A stretch of DNA of 64,000 nucleotides from Oribacterium sp. oral taxon 102 (GTDB lineage Bacteria > Bacillota > Clostridia > Lachnospirales > Lachnospiraceae). Made by a program: the position numbers and the translations under genes. Positions 52,451 to 60,941 of the stretch are shown one piece after another; positions within the stretch are counted from its first letter, which is position 1, and the number at the start of each line of letters is the position of its first letter. The DNA lies in NCBI RefSeq assembly GCF_013394775.1, contig NZ_JABXYT010000001.1, positions 2,337,501-2,401,500 on the forward strand, written 5' to 3'. The notes beneath the pieces are model-generated. The model did no database searches, was not told the origin of the DNA, and saw only the letters and a list, made by a program, of their open reading frames with translations.

Positions 52451-53266
52451 TCAGAGTACATCAGAAAAATGCGGACGCAGCTTCCGGAAGAAACAGAGCC
52501 CCAGCACAAAGAATATCGCCGTTACCAGCCAGAAATAGAATCCCAGCTGCGGACGCATCCAGAACGGCGCACCCGTAAGCATGGAATCCCGGTACCCTGC
52601 CACGATATAGTAAAAGGGATTCAGCTTGAAGAGCACGGACATCCACGGACGCCCTTTCGTGAAAAGCGCCTCATCGTACATGATCGGACACATCCAGATC
52701 CCAAACTGCAGGAGAATGCCGACGATCTGCTGCATATCCTTGAAAAAGACATTGATCGCGCTCGTGAAGAAGCCGAGTCCCAGCGCCAGCATCCCGGCAG
52801 CGAAGGAATAATACAGTGCCTGCATCCATGCGAATCGCGGCGCTTCCCCGCTCAGCAGATAAAACGCCAGCATGACGAGGAAAAAGAAGAGATGAACGAA
52901 GCCGCAGCTCAGCAGCTTGATGACCGGCAGAAGCTCGATCGGAAACACCACCTTTTTTACGAGATAGCTGTATTCCTGCAGGATGCCCGTGATCGTATTC
53001 AGCGCCTCGGAGAAGAAGAACCACGGTACAATCCCCGGAACCAGCCAGAGCGTATAGCTCACATTCGGCACCGGCGGTGTCGACTTGAAGCCGTGAGGGC
53101 CGAAGATAAAGGCGTAGATCGCGATGGTGACCAGCGGCTGAATAAACATCCAGAGCATGCCGAAATAGGAGCCGACGAAGCGCTTCCGGAAGTCTGCCCA
53201 TGCGAGATCCCAGATCATCCGCCGTTTTTCCTTGATATTCTTTAGCAGTTGAAGGATTGCTCTCAT
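52451..53266 (-). CDS. Polysaccharide/teichoic acid ABC transporter permease (Wzm/TagG-like)
   Basis: A 271-residue permease with six spans. The N-terminal block ILQLLKNIKEKRRMIWDLAW and DFRKRFVGSYFGMLWMFIQP, then LVPGIVPWFFFSEALN and IMYDEALF and LNPFYYIVAGYRD, are diagnostic of ABC-2 exporters of O-antigen, teichoic acid or capsule (lipid-linked glycan). The cognate ATPase (Wzt/TagH) normally follows directly; here plsC follows, and no such ATPase occurs in the window. It could use an ATPase elsewhere. Confidence 0.93.
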   Translation of the reverse strand: MRAILQLLKNIKEKRRMIWDLAWADFRKRFVGSYFGMLWMFIQPLVTIAIYAFIFGPHGFKSTPPVPNVSYTLWLVPGIVPWFFFSEALNTITGILQEYSYLVKKVVFPIELLPVIKLLSCGFVHLFFFLVMLAFYLLSGEAPRFAWMQALYYSFAAGMLALGLGFFTSAINVFFKDMQQIVGILLQFGIWMCPIMYDEALFTKGRPWMSVLFKLNPFYYIVAGYRDSMLTGAPFWMRPQLGFYFWLVTAIFFVLGLCFFRKLRPHFSDVL

Positions 53267-53307
53267 AATCTTATATTCTTAAAAGCCTTTCTAAGGAAAC
53301 TCGAATT

Positions 53308-53440
53308 ATACTGTATAAGTCCCCGGACAGCAAACATATGGATGCCGTGCTTGCACGGGCAGACGTATGTTTATCGGACGGGACAACAGGTATGAGCACA
53401 AAGCGATGGGTAAACATCACGAAAGCGCGAATACCTGCCT
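53308..53440 (+). repeat. Dispersed palindromic repeat, copy E
   Basis: Begins ATACTGTATAAGTCCC (53308-53323, one mismatch from the family end), contains the core hairpin CCGTGC-TT-GCACGG (about 53347-53360), then the shared module read on the minus strand as ATTCGCGCTTTCGTGATG and ATCGCTTTGTGCTCATACC. It is the best full-length copy for comparison with A, B and the carA-upstream composite. Confidence 0.75.
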
Positions 53441-53441
53441 G

Positions 53442-53498
53442 CCCCCGATCTTTGATCGGGGGAGCCACGCGGTTGAGCGCAGTTCGAAGGACTGCGCT
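53442..53498. repeat. Two adjacent intergenic hairpins
   Basis: CCCCCGATC-TTT-GATCGGGGG (53442-53462), a perfect 9-bp stem, and AGCGCAGT/ACTGCGCT (53476-53498), a perfect 8-bp stem. Neither is followed by a T-run, so they are not classical terminators. With copy E they account for most of the 295-bp gap 53267-53561, which shows no gene. Confidence 0.65.
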
Positions 53499-53561
53499 GC
53501 CCCTCTGGCGAAGAGCTTTGAGCGGTTCAGAGCAATCGCTTGCGATGGGTGATCTGATCCA

Positions 53562-55133
53562 TCACAGGGTTCGCAGCGAAATCCGGAGAAAGAGCAGCAG
53601 CAGCAGCACGGCGTTTCCGAGCAGCTCTGTGAAGAGCAGCGCCGAAGCACCGAAGCCCTGCATTCTCCCGAAGCTCCCGCCTCTTTGAAGGAGCAGCGCT
53701 TCTCCTCTTCCATGGAAGCTCATCGCGAAAAGCGGAAGCAGCGGAAGGAAGTAGCGTCCCTGCACGCCCAAGGCATAATCCGTCCGAAGCGGCGTGTACG
53801 CCGTCAGCATGCTGACGAGCAGCAGCACGGAAACCGACAGCACGCTCAGGAAGCAGAGCAGCCGCCGAAAAAGCGGGATCCGCGGCTCCGCTGCGCTCCC
53901 GAACAGATTGAGGAGCAGCAGAAGCCCATAAAAGAACCAGAGCCCCGGAAGTCCCAGTCCCAGTCCCTCCTCAAGATGCCCGAGTGCGCCGCCCGCCATG
54001 GTATAAAGGTAATAGCCGCCCTGAATCTGCACCGTGTTCCGGAGGATCTTCAGTAGTATTATAGGGGTTTTCAGCAATTCCTGCAAATCATAGGTCTCCG
54101 CCGAAGCGGCATTCTCCACCCAGTCCACGGAATGCGTCGTACCTGCGGCAGGGAAAACATACCGAAGGAGCGCCGGAAGGTTGCTCCAGAGGATTGCTCC
54201 CAGCATCAGCGTCCCGATCAGGAGGATGCAGCCGAGGTAATGTCTCTTTGATCGGAACTTCCGGGGTGGGATCAGAAAGCAGCCGAGAAAGAGCAAAGAA
54301 TAGACTATCTTGCAGGGGGAGAGCAGCACCGCAAGGAGGGACAGCGTCAGCACATCCCGCCCTGTGACACAGGGCTTCGAAAGCGCGAGATCCAACATTA
54401 CCGCCGTCAGATAGAAGCTCAGCCCCAGCAGGAAGCAGTCATAGGAGAGAGAGCTTGCAAGCTCCAGCAGCATCGGGAGCAGGGAAACGCCGAAGAAAAG
54501 CTCCCTTCCGACCGGTGTCCGCCGCACCGCCATTCCGCCCAGCATCGTGAAGAAAAGCAGGTTCATCCAGCGTCCGAAGTAAAGAAGTCCGAAGCCGCCC
54601 AGTCCCAGAAGCCGCGCGGCAGAGAAGCCAAGCGCCGGAAAAAGATAAGCGAGCCTCGTCGTCTCCACCGGAAGCTGCAGTGTGAAATGATAGCCGCTCT
54701 CCTCCCCCGCACCGAAGCCCCGCCGGTGCAGCTCCTCATAGAGCTCGCGTGTAAGATGTCTCCCGACTACCGTCGCATTGTCCGGATCTCCGTCTCCCTG
54801 CCAGTCGTCGATGAAGGTATCCTCCGCACGGATCAGAAGCTGTCCCTCGCTGTCATAGAGCGGAGAGGGCCGCCCCAGTATACGGCTCGAGAGCTCGTAG
54901 GCGCCGATATAGTGCACCACCTCATCCGGCGCGGAGAGCGGCGGAAGCACGAAGCTGTAGCAAAGCCCCAGCGAAAGCACGACTGGGATATAGACCTGCC
55001 AGAGCTGTATCCCCTTCCTCCGGAAAAGGAGGAGGCTCCCCAGAAGAAGCAGAAAAAGAACAGCGGAAAGCAGGAGCAGCCATCGCAGCAGAAAGCCGTC
55101 CCCGATCGTCCGAAGCAGAGGCAGCGCGCTCAT
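53562..55133 (-). CDS. DUF2142 family polytopic membrane protein
   Basis: A 523-residue protein with about eleven spans. The diagnostic motif PPLSAPDEVVHYIGAYELS lies in the first extracytoplasmic loop (about residues 65-83), and a SLSYDCFLLGLSFYL segment follows near the middle. The Asp-Glu pair in a loop is how GT-C-type glycosyltransferases look, and DUF2142 proteins cluster with cell-envelope glycan genes, so a membrane glycosyltransferase using lipid-linked sugar is a reasonable inference. It overlaps the DUF2304 gene by 4 bp. Confidence 0.88.
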   Translation of the reverse strand: MSALPLLRTIGDGFLLRWLLLLSAVLFLLLLGSLLLFRRKGIQLWQVYIPVVLSLGLCYSFVLPPLSAPDEVVHYIGAYELSSRILGRPSPLYDSEGQLLIRAEDTFIDDWQGDGDPDNATVVGRHLTRELYEELHRRGFGAGEESGYHFTLQLPVETTRLAYLFPALGFSAARLLGLGGFGLLYFGRWMNLLFFTMLGGMAVRRTPVGRELFFGVSLLPMLLELASSLSYDCFLLGLSFYLTAVMLDLALSKPCVTGRDVLTLSLLAVLLSPCKIVYSLLFLGCFLIPPRKFRSKRHYLGCILLIGTLMLGAILWSNLPALLRYVFPAAGTTHSVDWVENAASAETYDLQELLKTPIILLKILRNTVQIQGGYYLYTMAGGALGHLEEGLGLGLPGLWFFYGLLLLLNLFGSAAEPRIPLFRRLLCFLSVLSVSVLLLVSMLTAYTPLRTDYALGVQGRYFLPLLPLFAMSFHGRGEALLLQRGGSFGRMQGFGASALLFTELLGNAVLLLLLFLRISLRTL

Positions 55134-55501
55134 GCCGGCTCCCTCTGTTCCGTCTCTTCCTCCTGCTCCTCTCTGTCCCTCTTCTCCAGCGCAATCTCCT
55201 GTACCAGTGTTTTCAGTCTTTCCTCGGTGCGGGAAAGCTCCATGCTCAGATGGAACTGACAGAGCAGCAGCAGGAAAATCGTGAACAGGAAAAGGAAGTT
55301 CGCTGTCGAATAGATCCCCAGAAGATGCGCCAGCATATCCGGCAGCACCGGAAAAAGGGCAAAAAGCACGAGAAGCAGCGACAGCAGGATCCAGAAGACC
55401 GAGCTCTCAATGCTTGTTTTCGATCTGCGGATCCGCCGGTTCAGAACCGCACAGGTCAGCACAGAAACCATAATGAGAATCACACGCAGTAAATCTGTCA
55501 T
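55130..55501 (-). CDS. DUF2304 family small membrane protein
   Basis: A 123-residue protein with three spans (MTDLLRVILIMVSVLTCAVL; VFWILLSLLLVLFALFPVL; STANFLFLFTIFLLLLCQF) and a coiled C-terminal tail rich in Glu and Arg. The layout matches DUF2304, found beside membrane-associated glycosyltransferases, possibly as a partner. It overlaps the glycosyltransferase stop as ATGA (which fixes this start) and the DUF2142 gene by 4 bp. Confidence 0.87.
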   Translation of the reverse strand: MTDLLRVILIMVSVLTCAVLNRRIRRSKTSIESSVFWILLSLLLVLFALFPVLPDMLAHLLGIYSTANFLFLFTIFLLLLCQFHLSMELSRTEERLKTLVQEIALEKRDREEQEEETEQREPA

Positions 55502-56439
55502 CGCCTTTTCTGCCTCCAATACATCTTATTCATGCTCATGGCACGAACCCAGCTCTCCGGCAGCCTTCGAAAGCTCCTTCCCAGCCAAAAGCCGAGGAGC
55601 TTGCAGCCCGAACGATAAAAGAGAAGCGGCAAAAGCCACGGTTTTCCCTCTCGAATAAGCGCCCGGGCATTGCCAAAAACCATCCTGCTCCCCTCGCCCT
55701 CTGACGATATCCCGCCGAAGACCTCCGGATGCTCTGCCTGCGAAACCCCGAGGTCGAAGTTTCTGCGGAGCTGCTCTATCCCGCTGTAATGATGCGCGTG
55801 CAGGACACAGGCATCCGCCTCGTAGCGGGACAGATAGCCCGCCCGGAGCATCTTCGCGCAGTAGAGCATATCCTCATTGAAAATCGTACTCGCCTCGAAG
55901 CCGCCCAGCCGGTCGAAGATCTCCCTCCGGTAGAGACAGCAGACATTCGACTGAAAAAAGGTCTTGATGCCCCGCCGCGGCAAATCCTCTATCCCCTTCA
56001 CGAAGGACTGCTCCGGGTAGTTGAAGCGGCGGCTGTAGCGCTCATCAAAGGAGCTCTCCTCCGTCGCGAGCTGCCTGCCATAGACCGCAGCGATCCGCGC
56101 ATCACTCTCCATTCCGCGCACCAGCGTCTCCACGAGCATCTCATCCCGCGGCACCGCATCATCCGTCATAAAGAGAAAATAATCCGCCATGGAGAAGGAC
56201 ACCCCGAGGTTCCGGCTCGCGCCGTGATTGAATGCCTCCCGACGGATGTGATGCACCTCGATATTCTCATAGCCGCGAAGCCGCAGCGGATCCAGCCCCG
56301 CCTCCTCCGTATTCACGAGAATGATGCGGCGGATCGGATAACGCTGCAGGGACAGTCCCGCCAGCAGCCGGTCAAATTTCTCCCCCGGGTGATAGGTCGG
56401 AATGATGACGTCGACCGTCCTTTGATTCTGTCTTTCCAT
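55498..56439 (-). CDS. Family 2 glycosyltransferase, rhamnosyltransferase-like
   Basis: A 313-residue GT-A enzyme: VDVIIPTYHPGEKFDRLL, the NHGASRNLGV nucleotide-sugar motif, YFLFMTDDAVPRDEML (metal-binding DDA) and IFNEDMLYCAKMLRAGY, the pattern of rhamnosyltransferases that build cell-wall polysaccharides. It starts MERQNQRTVDV at 56439, so its first 68 bp overlap the end of the flippase gene. The C-terminal ~60 residues are basic with a hydrophobic patch, suggesting membrane association. Confidence 0.9.
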   Translation of the reverse strand: MERQNQRTVDVIIPTYHPGEKFDRLLAGLSLQRYPIRRIILVNTEEAGLDPLRLRGYENIEVHHIRREAFNHGASRNLGVSFSMADYFLFMTDDAVPRDEMLVETLVRGMESDARIAAVYGRQLATEESSFDERYSRRFNYPEQSFVKGIEDLPRRGIKTFFQSNVCCLYRREIFDRLGGFEASTIFNEDMLYCAKMLRAGYLSRYEADACVLHAHHYSGIEQLRRNFDLGVSQAEHPEVFGGISSEGEGSRMVFGNARALIREGKPWLLPLLFYRSGCKLLGFWLGRSFRRLPESWVRAMSMNKMYWRQKRR

Positions 56440-57739
56440 GATAAAACCCATACAGTGCATAAAGCACCCAAAGCGTAAAAATGATAAGCAAAAGTCCCAT
56501 CAGGAGGAAATAGCTTCCCGCGCCCGCGCGGATTCCGCCCCGCCCTACCATCCGCCCCGCCGTGAGAAAGGCGGCAAGGGCTGCGAGCAGATAGGACAGG
56601 AAAATCTCTCTCTGCCGCCGCATCGTCACGAGGATATAATACTGAACATTGCAGAGCGCATAAAGTCCGCCTCCTGCGATCAGCAGGAGGAAGCTGGGAA
56701 GCTCTCTCCGCATGACGCCTCTGTAACGGCTGCCGAGCAGCAGCTCAAAGATCCCGAGTCCCCAGCCGCCCAGAAGGAGCGCCGCCAGCGAGACCAGCAC
56801 AGCGAGCAGCGCTACCCCGCCGAAGAGCAGACGGCAGGTTCTAAGAAACGCCCTCCGCCTCTCCTCCCGGAACTCCTCCGCGAGACGCGTCAGCATCGGA
56901 CGGATCAGGAAGTTTGCGAGGAGGTAAATCAGGGATGCCGGCATGAAGAGAATATTAAAGATCCCTGACGCCTCCGCACCCATGCGCTGATCCACCGCGT
57001 ACTTCGAGGCGGAAAATACATAAAAATCCAGGAATACAGAGAGGAAGAGCAGTCCTGTGCTCCGGAGAAGCCGCATAGGGTAGCCGCGCCGCACCCCGTC
57101 CCGTACCCCCTGAATCCCCGCTTCTCCACTTCTCCTCGTATCCGGAGGACAGGCCCGCAGCGGACGGACGGAGAAGAGCAGAAGCCCGAAAAGCTGCATC
57201 AACACAGACAGCGCTACAGAGAGCAGAAGCTCCCCAAACAGCGCCAGCGAAACCAGCAGCGTGCAGAGCAAAAGCCACGTCCGGAAAAAGAGGGACTGCC
57301 CCGCACAGTACAGTCTGCCCTGCCTCTGCAGCTCCGACTCATAGACATCCGCATACCCGTCCGCCACCTTGCAGAGCACGAGACAGAGCAGGATGAGGCT
57401 CCGGCGGAGCGAATACCCGCCGCTCTCCGTCATTGCCCAGAGATAGAGCAGGGTGAGCAGTACCGCCCCGCCGCAGGTCCAGCACCGAAGCCGGAGATAC
57501 TCTCCGAAGCTGTACTCCCCCCGCATATCCGTGATATGGAACGGCCGTATCCCGAAGTACGACACGATGAAGAGCTGCTGTCCCAGCGTCGAGAAGCCGA
57601 AGCCGAAGATCCCGCCGTCCCGCGGCCCTGCAAGCCGAAGCACCGCAAAAGCAAGCAGCATCGAGGCAAGCGCATAAAAGAGGCTCCCCATTGCATTCCA
57701 GAGAACATCGTTCTCCCAGAGTCTGCGCCCCCTGCTCAA
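56372..57739 (-). CDS. Polysaccharide flippase-like polytopic membrane protein
   Basis: A 455-residue protein with 12 or more spans in the manner of Wzx/MATE-like flippases (WNAMGSLFYALASMLLAFAVL at the N terminus, NILFMPASLIYLLANFLIRPML in the middle). It would flip lipid-linked oligosaccharide built by the neighbouring transferases. The start is ambiguous: TTG at 57739 overlaps the upstream stop as TTGA and has AGAGG before it, so I prefer it; an ATG at 57793 has no ribosome-binding site. The last 68 bp overlap the next glycosyltransferase in another frame. Confidence 0.82.
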   Translation of the reverse strand: MSRGRRLWENDVLWNAMGSLFYALASMLLAFAVLRLAGPRDGGIFGFGFSTLGQQLFIVSYFGIRPFHITDMRGEYSFGEYLRLRCWTCGGAVLLTLLYLWAMTESGGYSLRRSLILLCLVLCKVADGYADVYESELQRQGRLYCAGQSLFFRTWLLLCTLLVSLALFGELLLSVALSVLMQLFGLLLFSVRPLRACPPDTRRSGEAGIQGVRDGVRRGYPMRLLRSTGLLFLSVFLDFYVFSASKYAVDQRMGAEASGIFNILFMPASLIYLLANFLIRPMLTRLAEEFREERRRAFLRTCRLLFGGVALLAVLVSLAALLLGGWGLGIFELLLGSRYRGVMRRELPSFLLLIAGGGLYALCNVQYYILVTMRRQREIFLSYLLAALAAFLTAGRMVGRGGIRAGAGSYFLLMGLLLIIFTLWVLYALYGFYHGKTESKDGRRHHSDLSPGGEI

Positions 57740-58449
57740 GTCCGAAACCTCTGTACGAAGAGAATGCTGACCAGCATCCGCAGCATATACCATGCAGCAT
57801 TCAGCGGACGCAGATAGGACTGTCCCGCCTGTCTCTCCCGGATCTCCACCGCCGCCTCCGCGATACGGTAGCCACGCTTGATAAGATAGGACACGGTATC
57901 CGGCTCCGGCCCGTAATTCATTCGGTTCGCGAAGTCCCCAATCGCCCTTCGGCTGTAGAGGCGGAGCCCGCAGGTCGGATCCGTGACCGTCTTCCCTGTA
58001 GTGAGGCGGATCACCGCCGTCAGGAGCCGGGAGCCGGTCTCCCTTGCGGAGCTTCCCTTCCTCCTCTCCAGAAAGCGGGAGCCCAGTACAAGGTCATAGC
58101 TGCCCTCTTCCATCTTCTCCTTCAGCACCGCGACATCCGCCGCTCTGTGCTGCCCGTCCCCGTCGAACTGTACGGCATACTGATAGCCCTCCCGGTACGC
58201 GTATTTCATGCCGGTCTGGAAGCAGCCCGCCAGCCCGAGATTGACCGGCAGCACAATGCAGGGGTAGCCCTCTCTCCGGCAGAGCGCTACGGTTCCGTCA
58301 GTGGAGCCGTCCGACACGATAATATAGGAGAGCTTCTCCTCCTGCGCTTCGATATCCCGCACCACCTCCACGAGGTTCTCCTCCTCGTTGTGCGCGGGAA
58401 TGATGAGCAGCACCTCGCCTCCTCTGTCCTTTTCCGTCACATTCTGCAT
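57736..58449 (-). CDS. Family 2 glycosyltransferase (dolichol-phosphate mannosyltransferase type)
   Basis: A 237-residue GT-A enzyme: LLIIPAHNEEENLVEVV, IIVSDGSTDGT, NLGLAGCFQTGMKYA, VQFDGDGQHRAADV (DxD) and VLGSRFLERRKG, the pattern of enzymes that make polyprenyl-phosphate sugars. No membrane spans. MQNVTEKDRGG at 58449 is the start; it overlaps the ATP-grasp gene by 13 bp. It could supply lipid-phosphate sugar to the DUF2142 protein. Confidence 0.92.
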   Translation of the reverse strand: MQNVTEKDRGGEVLLIIPAHNEEENLVEVVRDIEAQEEKLSYIIVSDGSTDGTVALCRREGYPCIVLPVNLGLAGCFQTGMKYAYREGYQYAVQFDGDGQHRAADVAVLKEKMEEGSYDLVLGSRFLERRKGSSARETGSRLLTAVIRLTTGKTVTDPTCGLRLYSRRAIGDFANRMNYGPEPDTVSYLIKRGYRIAEAAVEIRERQAGQSYLRPLNAAWYMLRMLVSILFVQRFRT

Positions 58450-59465
58450 TCTATATATTTCCTCGTCATATAGCCCTCGCGAAGCGCAGGCTGCGCCCCG
58501 AGCTCCTCCCCCAGAAATACCCGCATACTGTCCCGGACGAGCGGCAGCCCGGAAAGGACGGTGAACGCCGTCCCGCCGGAGAAGCGGGGGTTGCATTCCA
58601 CGAAATAATAAATGCCGGAGCCCTCTCCCCGAATCAGCTCGAAGTTCACCGCACCGAGGATCCCAAGCTCTCCGGCGAGCTCCCGGCAGAAGCGCTCCAG
58701 CTCCGGATCCCGGAACAGTCTTACAGAAAGCCCCGCACCGTTTGCGGTGCGAAGCAGCTCCTCCCGCGCCGCCACGAGGCAGTTCCCCCTATGATCCCGC
58801 ACCACATCCACCGTGACGACATTGCCCCGGAGCAGCGGCTGTACGAGATAACGCGTAAGGCTGTCGTCCGACAGCTTCGATGGATCCATGATATTCGAGA
58901 AGGCAAAGCCCAGCTGATCCTCCTGATAAATGCGGTAAAGGCCGCTCGAGCTCCTGCCGTCATCCGGCTTCAGGATCAGCGGGTAGCGCACTGTCTCGAA
59001 GTCCGCCTCGCTCGCCCGTTCTGTGGGAATCGTCCGGAACTGTCCGGAAAATGCCGCATTCTCCGGACGCGACAGCCAGCCGGAAACCCGCTCTGTGAGA
59101 GACAGCTTGCTCCGAAGCAGCCTGATCTCCGCCTCCCCCGACATACAGAGGGTCACACCCAACCGCTCCAGCAGAGCGCGATTCCGGTTCAGAACGTCAA
59201 TCTCCGCATCGATCAGCGGAACCAAAAAAGAAATTTCTTCCTTTATAATAAGCTCTTGCAGAAAGGAGAGGTAGCGCGCCTCCTCGGCCGCCGGCGGGGC
59301 CTGATAGAAGCGATCCACCTCCGCGCTCTCCGCCACCCACTCCTTCTCATAGATGTCTGTGCCAATGACGGAAAATCCCATCTCCCGCAGCCCCCTTATC
59401 ACCGCCGGCGCGGAAAAGGAGCCGATCGCGGTCAGCAGCACTCTCGTCTCGATCTTCATTTCCAA
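58437..59465 (-). CDS. ATP-grasp domain protein (CarB/PylC-like ligase)
   Basis: A 342-residue protein with a pre-ATP-grasp fold (RVLLTAIGSFSAPAVIRGLREMG), then ATP-grasp motifs YPLILKPDDGRSSSGLYRI, VQPLLRGNVVTVDVV, NFELIRGEGSGIYYFVECNPRFSGGT. Such enzymes ligate a carboxylate to an amine or similar via acyl phosphate. In a surface-glycan cluster next to an aminotransferase it might add an amino acid or other acid to an amino sugar; that is inference. MEMKIETR and MKIETR, two codons apart, are equally good starts. Confidence 0.87.
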   Translation of the reverse strand: MEMKIETRVLLTAIGSFSAPAVIRGLREMGFSVIGTDIYEKEWVAESAEVDRFYQAPPAAEEARYLSFLQELIIKEEISFLVPLIDAEIDVLNRNRALLERLGVTLCMSGEAEIRLLRSKLSLTERVSGWLSRPENAAFSGQFRTIPTERASEADFETVRYPLILKPDDGRSSSGLYRIYQEDQLGFAFSNIMDPSKLSDDSLTRYLVQPLLRGNVVTVDVVRDHRGNCLVAAREELLRTANGAGLSVRLFRDPELERFCRELAGELGILGAVNFELIRGEGSGIYYFVECNPRFSGGTAFTVLSGLPLVRDSMRVFLGEELGAQPALREGYMTRKYIECRM

Positions 59466-59478
59466 ATCTGTCTCTCCT

Positions 59479-60591
59479 CTATGCCTTCCCGTCCAGAATG
59501 ACCCGGCAGATCCGCTCTACATCCGCCATTTCGAGGTCGGGATAGATCGGCAGTGTCAGAATCTCCTCCGACACCACCTTCGCGACCGGCGTCTCCCGCA
59601 CATCATACTCCCCGCGATAGCAGGCATAATCGTTGATGCAGGGATAGAAATACTTTCGGGCATGGATATCCTCCCGCTCCAGATTCCGGTAGATCTCATC
59701 CCTCGTAAAGCGATAGCCCCGGAAACGGACGGGCATATAGGCATAGTTTGGCTTCGTGCGCGGATTCAGCACCGGGAGGCAGATGCCCTCGACCCCGCCG
59801 AGGAGCCGGAGATAACATTCGAAGATCTGCCGCCGCTTCTCGATATATTCCGCGATATGCCGGAGATTACAGAGTCCCATCGCCGCGGCAAACTCGTTCA
59901 TTTTCCCGTTCGCCCCGACAGAGGCGACCTCCTCCTTCCCGAGAATCCCGAAGTTCTTCAGCTCGTACAGCTTCCGCATCAGCGCCGCTCTGGGCGCGCC
60001 GCAGCACACCGCGCCGCCCTCGATGGAATGGAAGACCTTCGTCGCGTGAAAGGAGAACATGGATGCGTCGCCATAGCTCCCGACACCTCTCCCCTCGTAC
60101 TCCTCCCCGAAGGCGTGCGCCGCGTCATAGACGACCGGCAGCCCGTGCCGATCTGCGATCTCCTGTATCTCCCGCACTGCGCAGATGTTGCCGTAGACGT
60201 GCACCGGGAGGATCGCCGCCGTCCTTTCCGTGATCAGCCCCTCCAGCTTCTCCACGTCGAGCGTATAGTCCCGCTCATTGATATCACAGAAAACCGGCCG
60301 GAGCCTGTTCCGCACGATCGCGTGCGTCGTGGAGGCAAAGGAGAACGGCGTCGTGATCACCTCCCCCTTGAGCTCAAGCGCCTGCAGAAGGAGCTCAAGC
60401 GCGCTGTGTCCGTTCACGAAAAGCTCAATGTCCGAAACCCCCATATAGCGGCGAAGCTCCGCCCGAAGTGTCTCGTGATACCTGCCCATATTGGTCAGCC
60501 ATGCGCTGTCCCAGATCTCCTGCAGCATCGCTTCATACTCTGTAATCGGCGGGAGGCTCGCCCTCGTTACATTGATCGTTTTTCCGCTCAT
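59479..60591 (-). CDS. DegT/DnrJ/EryC1/StrS family aminotransferase
   Basis: A PLP enzyme (370 residues) that aminates nucleotide-linked keto sugars. Motifs include NGHSALELLLQALEL, PFSFASTTHAI, VYDAAHAFGEEYEGRGVGSYGDASMFSFHATKVFHSIEGG (with the PLP lysine in HATK), NGKMNEFAAAMG and YPCINDY. The start at 60591 (MSGKTINVTR) fits the family length. It is first in the glycan cluster running down to plsC, and points to an amino sugar in the product. Confidence 0.94.
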   Translation of the reverse strand: MSGKTINVTRASLPPITEYEAMLQEIWDSAWLTNMGRYHETLRAELRRYMGVSDIELFVNGHSALELLLQALELKGEVITTPFSFASTTHAIVRNRLRPVFCDINERDYTLDVEKLEGLITERTAAILPVHVYGNICAVREIQEIADRHGLPVVYDAAHAFGEEYEGRGVGSYGDASMFSFHATKVFHSIEGGAVCCGAPRAALMRKLYELKNFGILGKEEVASVGANGKMNEFAAAMGLCNLRHIAEYIEKRRQIFECYLRLLGGVEGICLPVLNPRTKPNYAYMPVRFRGYRFTRDEIYRNLEREDIHARKYFYPCINDYACYRGEYDVRETPVAKVVSEEILTLPIYPDLEMADVERICRVILDGKA

Positions 60592-60657
60592 CGCAGTCCC
60601 GCCTCCTCTCTTGCCGCGTACCGTGCCGTACTCCGGCATGTAATACCGTTATGACTG

Positions 60658-60713
60658 CCGTGCCATAAATCCCTGCGCTCTCCGGCGTGCAAGCACTCCG
60701 AGCCCTTTCGGGG
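60658..60713. repeat. Palindromic REP-like repeat, copy 1 of a local pair
   Basis: GTGCCATAAATCCCTG followed by the near-palindrome CGGCGTGC-AA-GCACTCCG. It matches the unit at 60823-60875 over about 50 bp with few mismatches. The GTGC-NN-GCAC heart is like that of copies A to E, but the TTACTG end is absent. Confidence 0.7.
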
Positions 60714-60822
60714 TACTTCATTTCCTTGTAATCCGGATTGCTCCATCGATTCTCGATTTCCGCAATCCCCCCGCATTCCGCGCTCCCGCGCTGCTTCGCC
60801 GTGCTCCGCGCTCCATGTGGGG

Positions 60823-60875
60823 CGTGCCATAAATCCCTGTGCCCTCCGGCGTGCAAGCACGCCGAGGGCTTCGGG
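60823..60875. repeat. Palindromic REP-like repeat, copy 2 of a local pair
   Basis: GTGCCATAAATCCCTG followed by the perfect palindrome CGGCGTGC-AA-GCACGCCG, 164 bp after copy 1 in the same orientation. The 414-bp gap 60592-61005 holds this pair, a TTCG/GCTCC-rich stretch between them, and the L,D-transpeptidase promoter; no gene is seen. Confidence 0.7.
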
Positions 60876-60941
60876 ATTTTGGCACTTGATTACAAACTTT
60901 TTACAATTTTATCCCAAAGCGCCTGAAAAGTAAATCCTGGC

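Noticed and set aside
3843..60875. Repeats as a CRISPR array
   Set aside because: Copies are dispersed singly over tens of kilobases, with no regular spacers and no cas genes.
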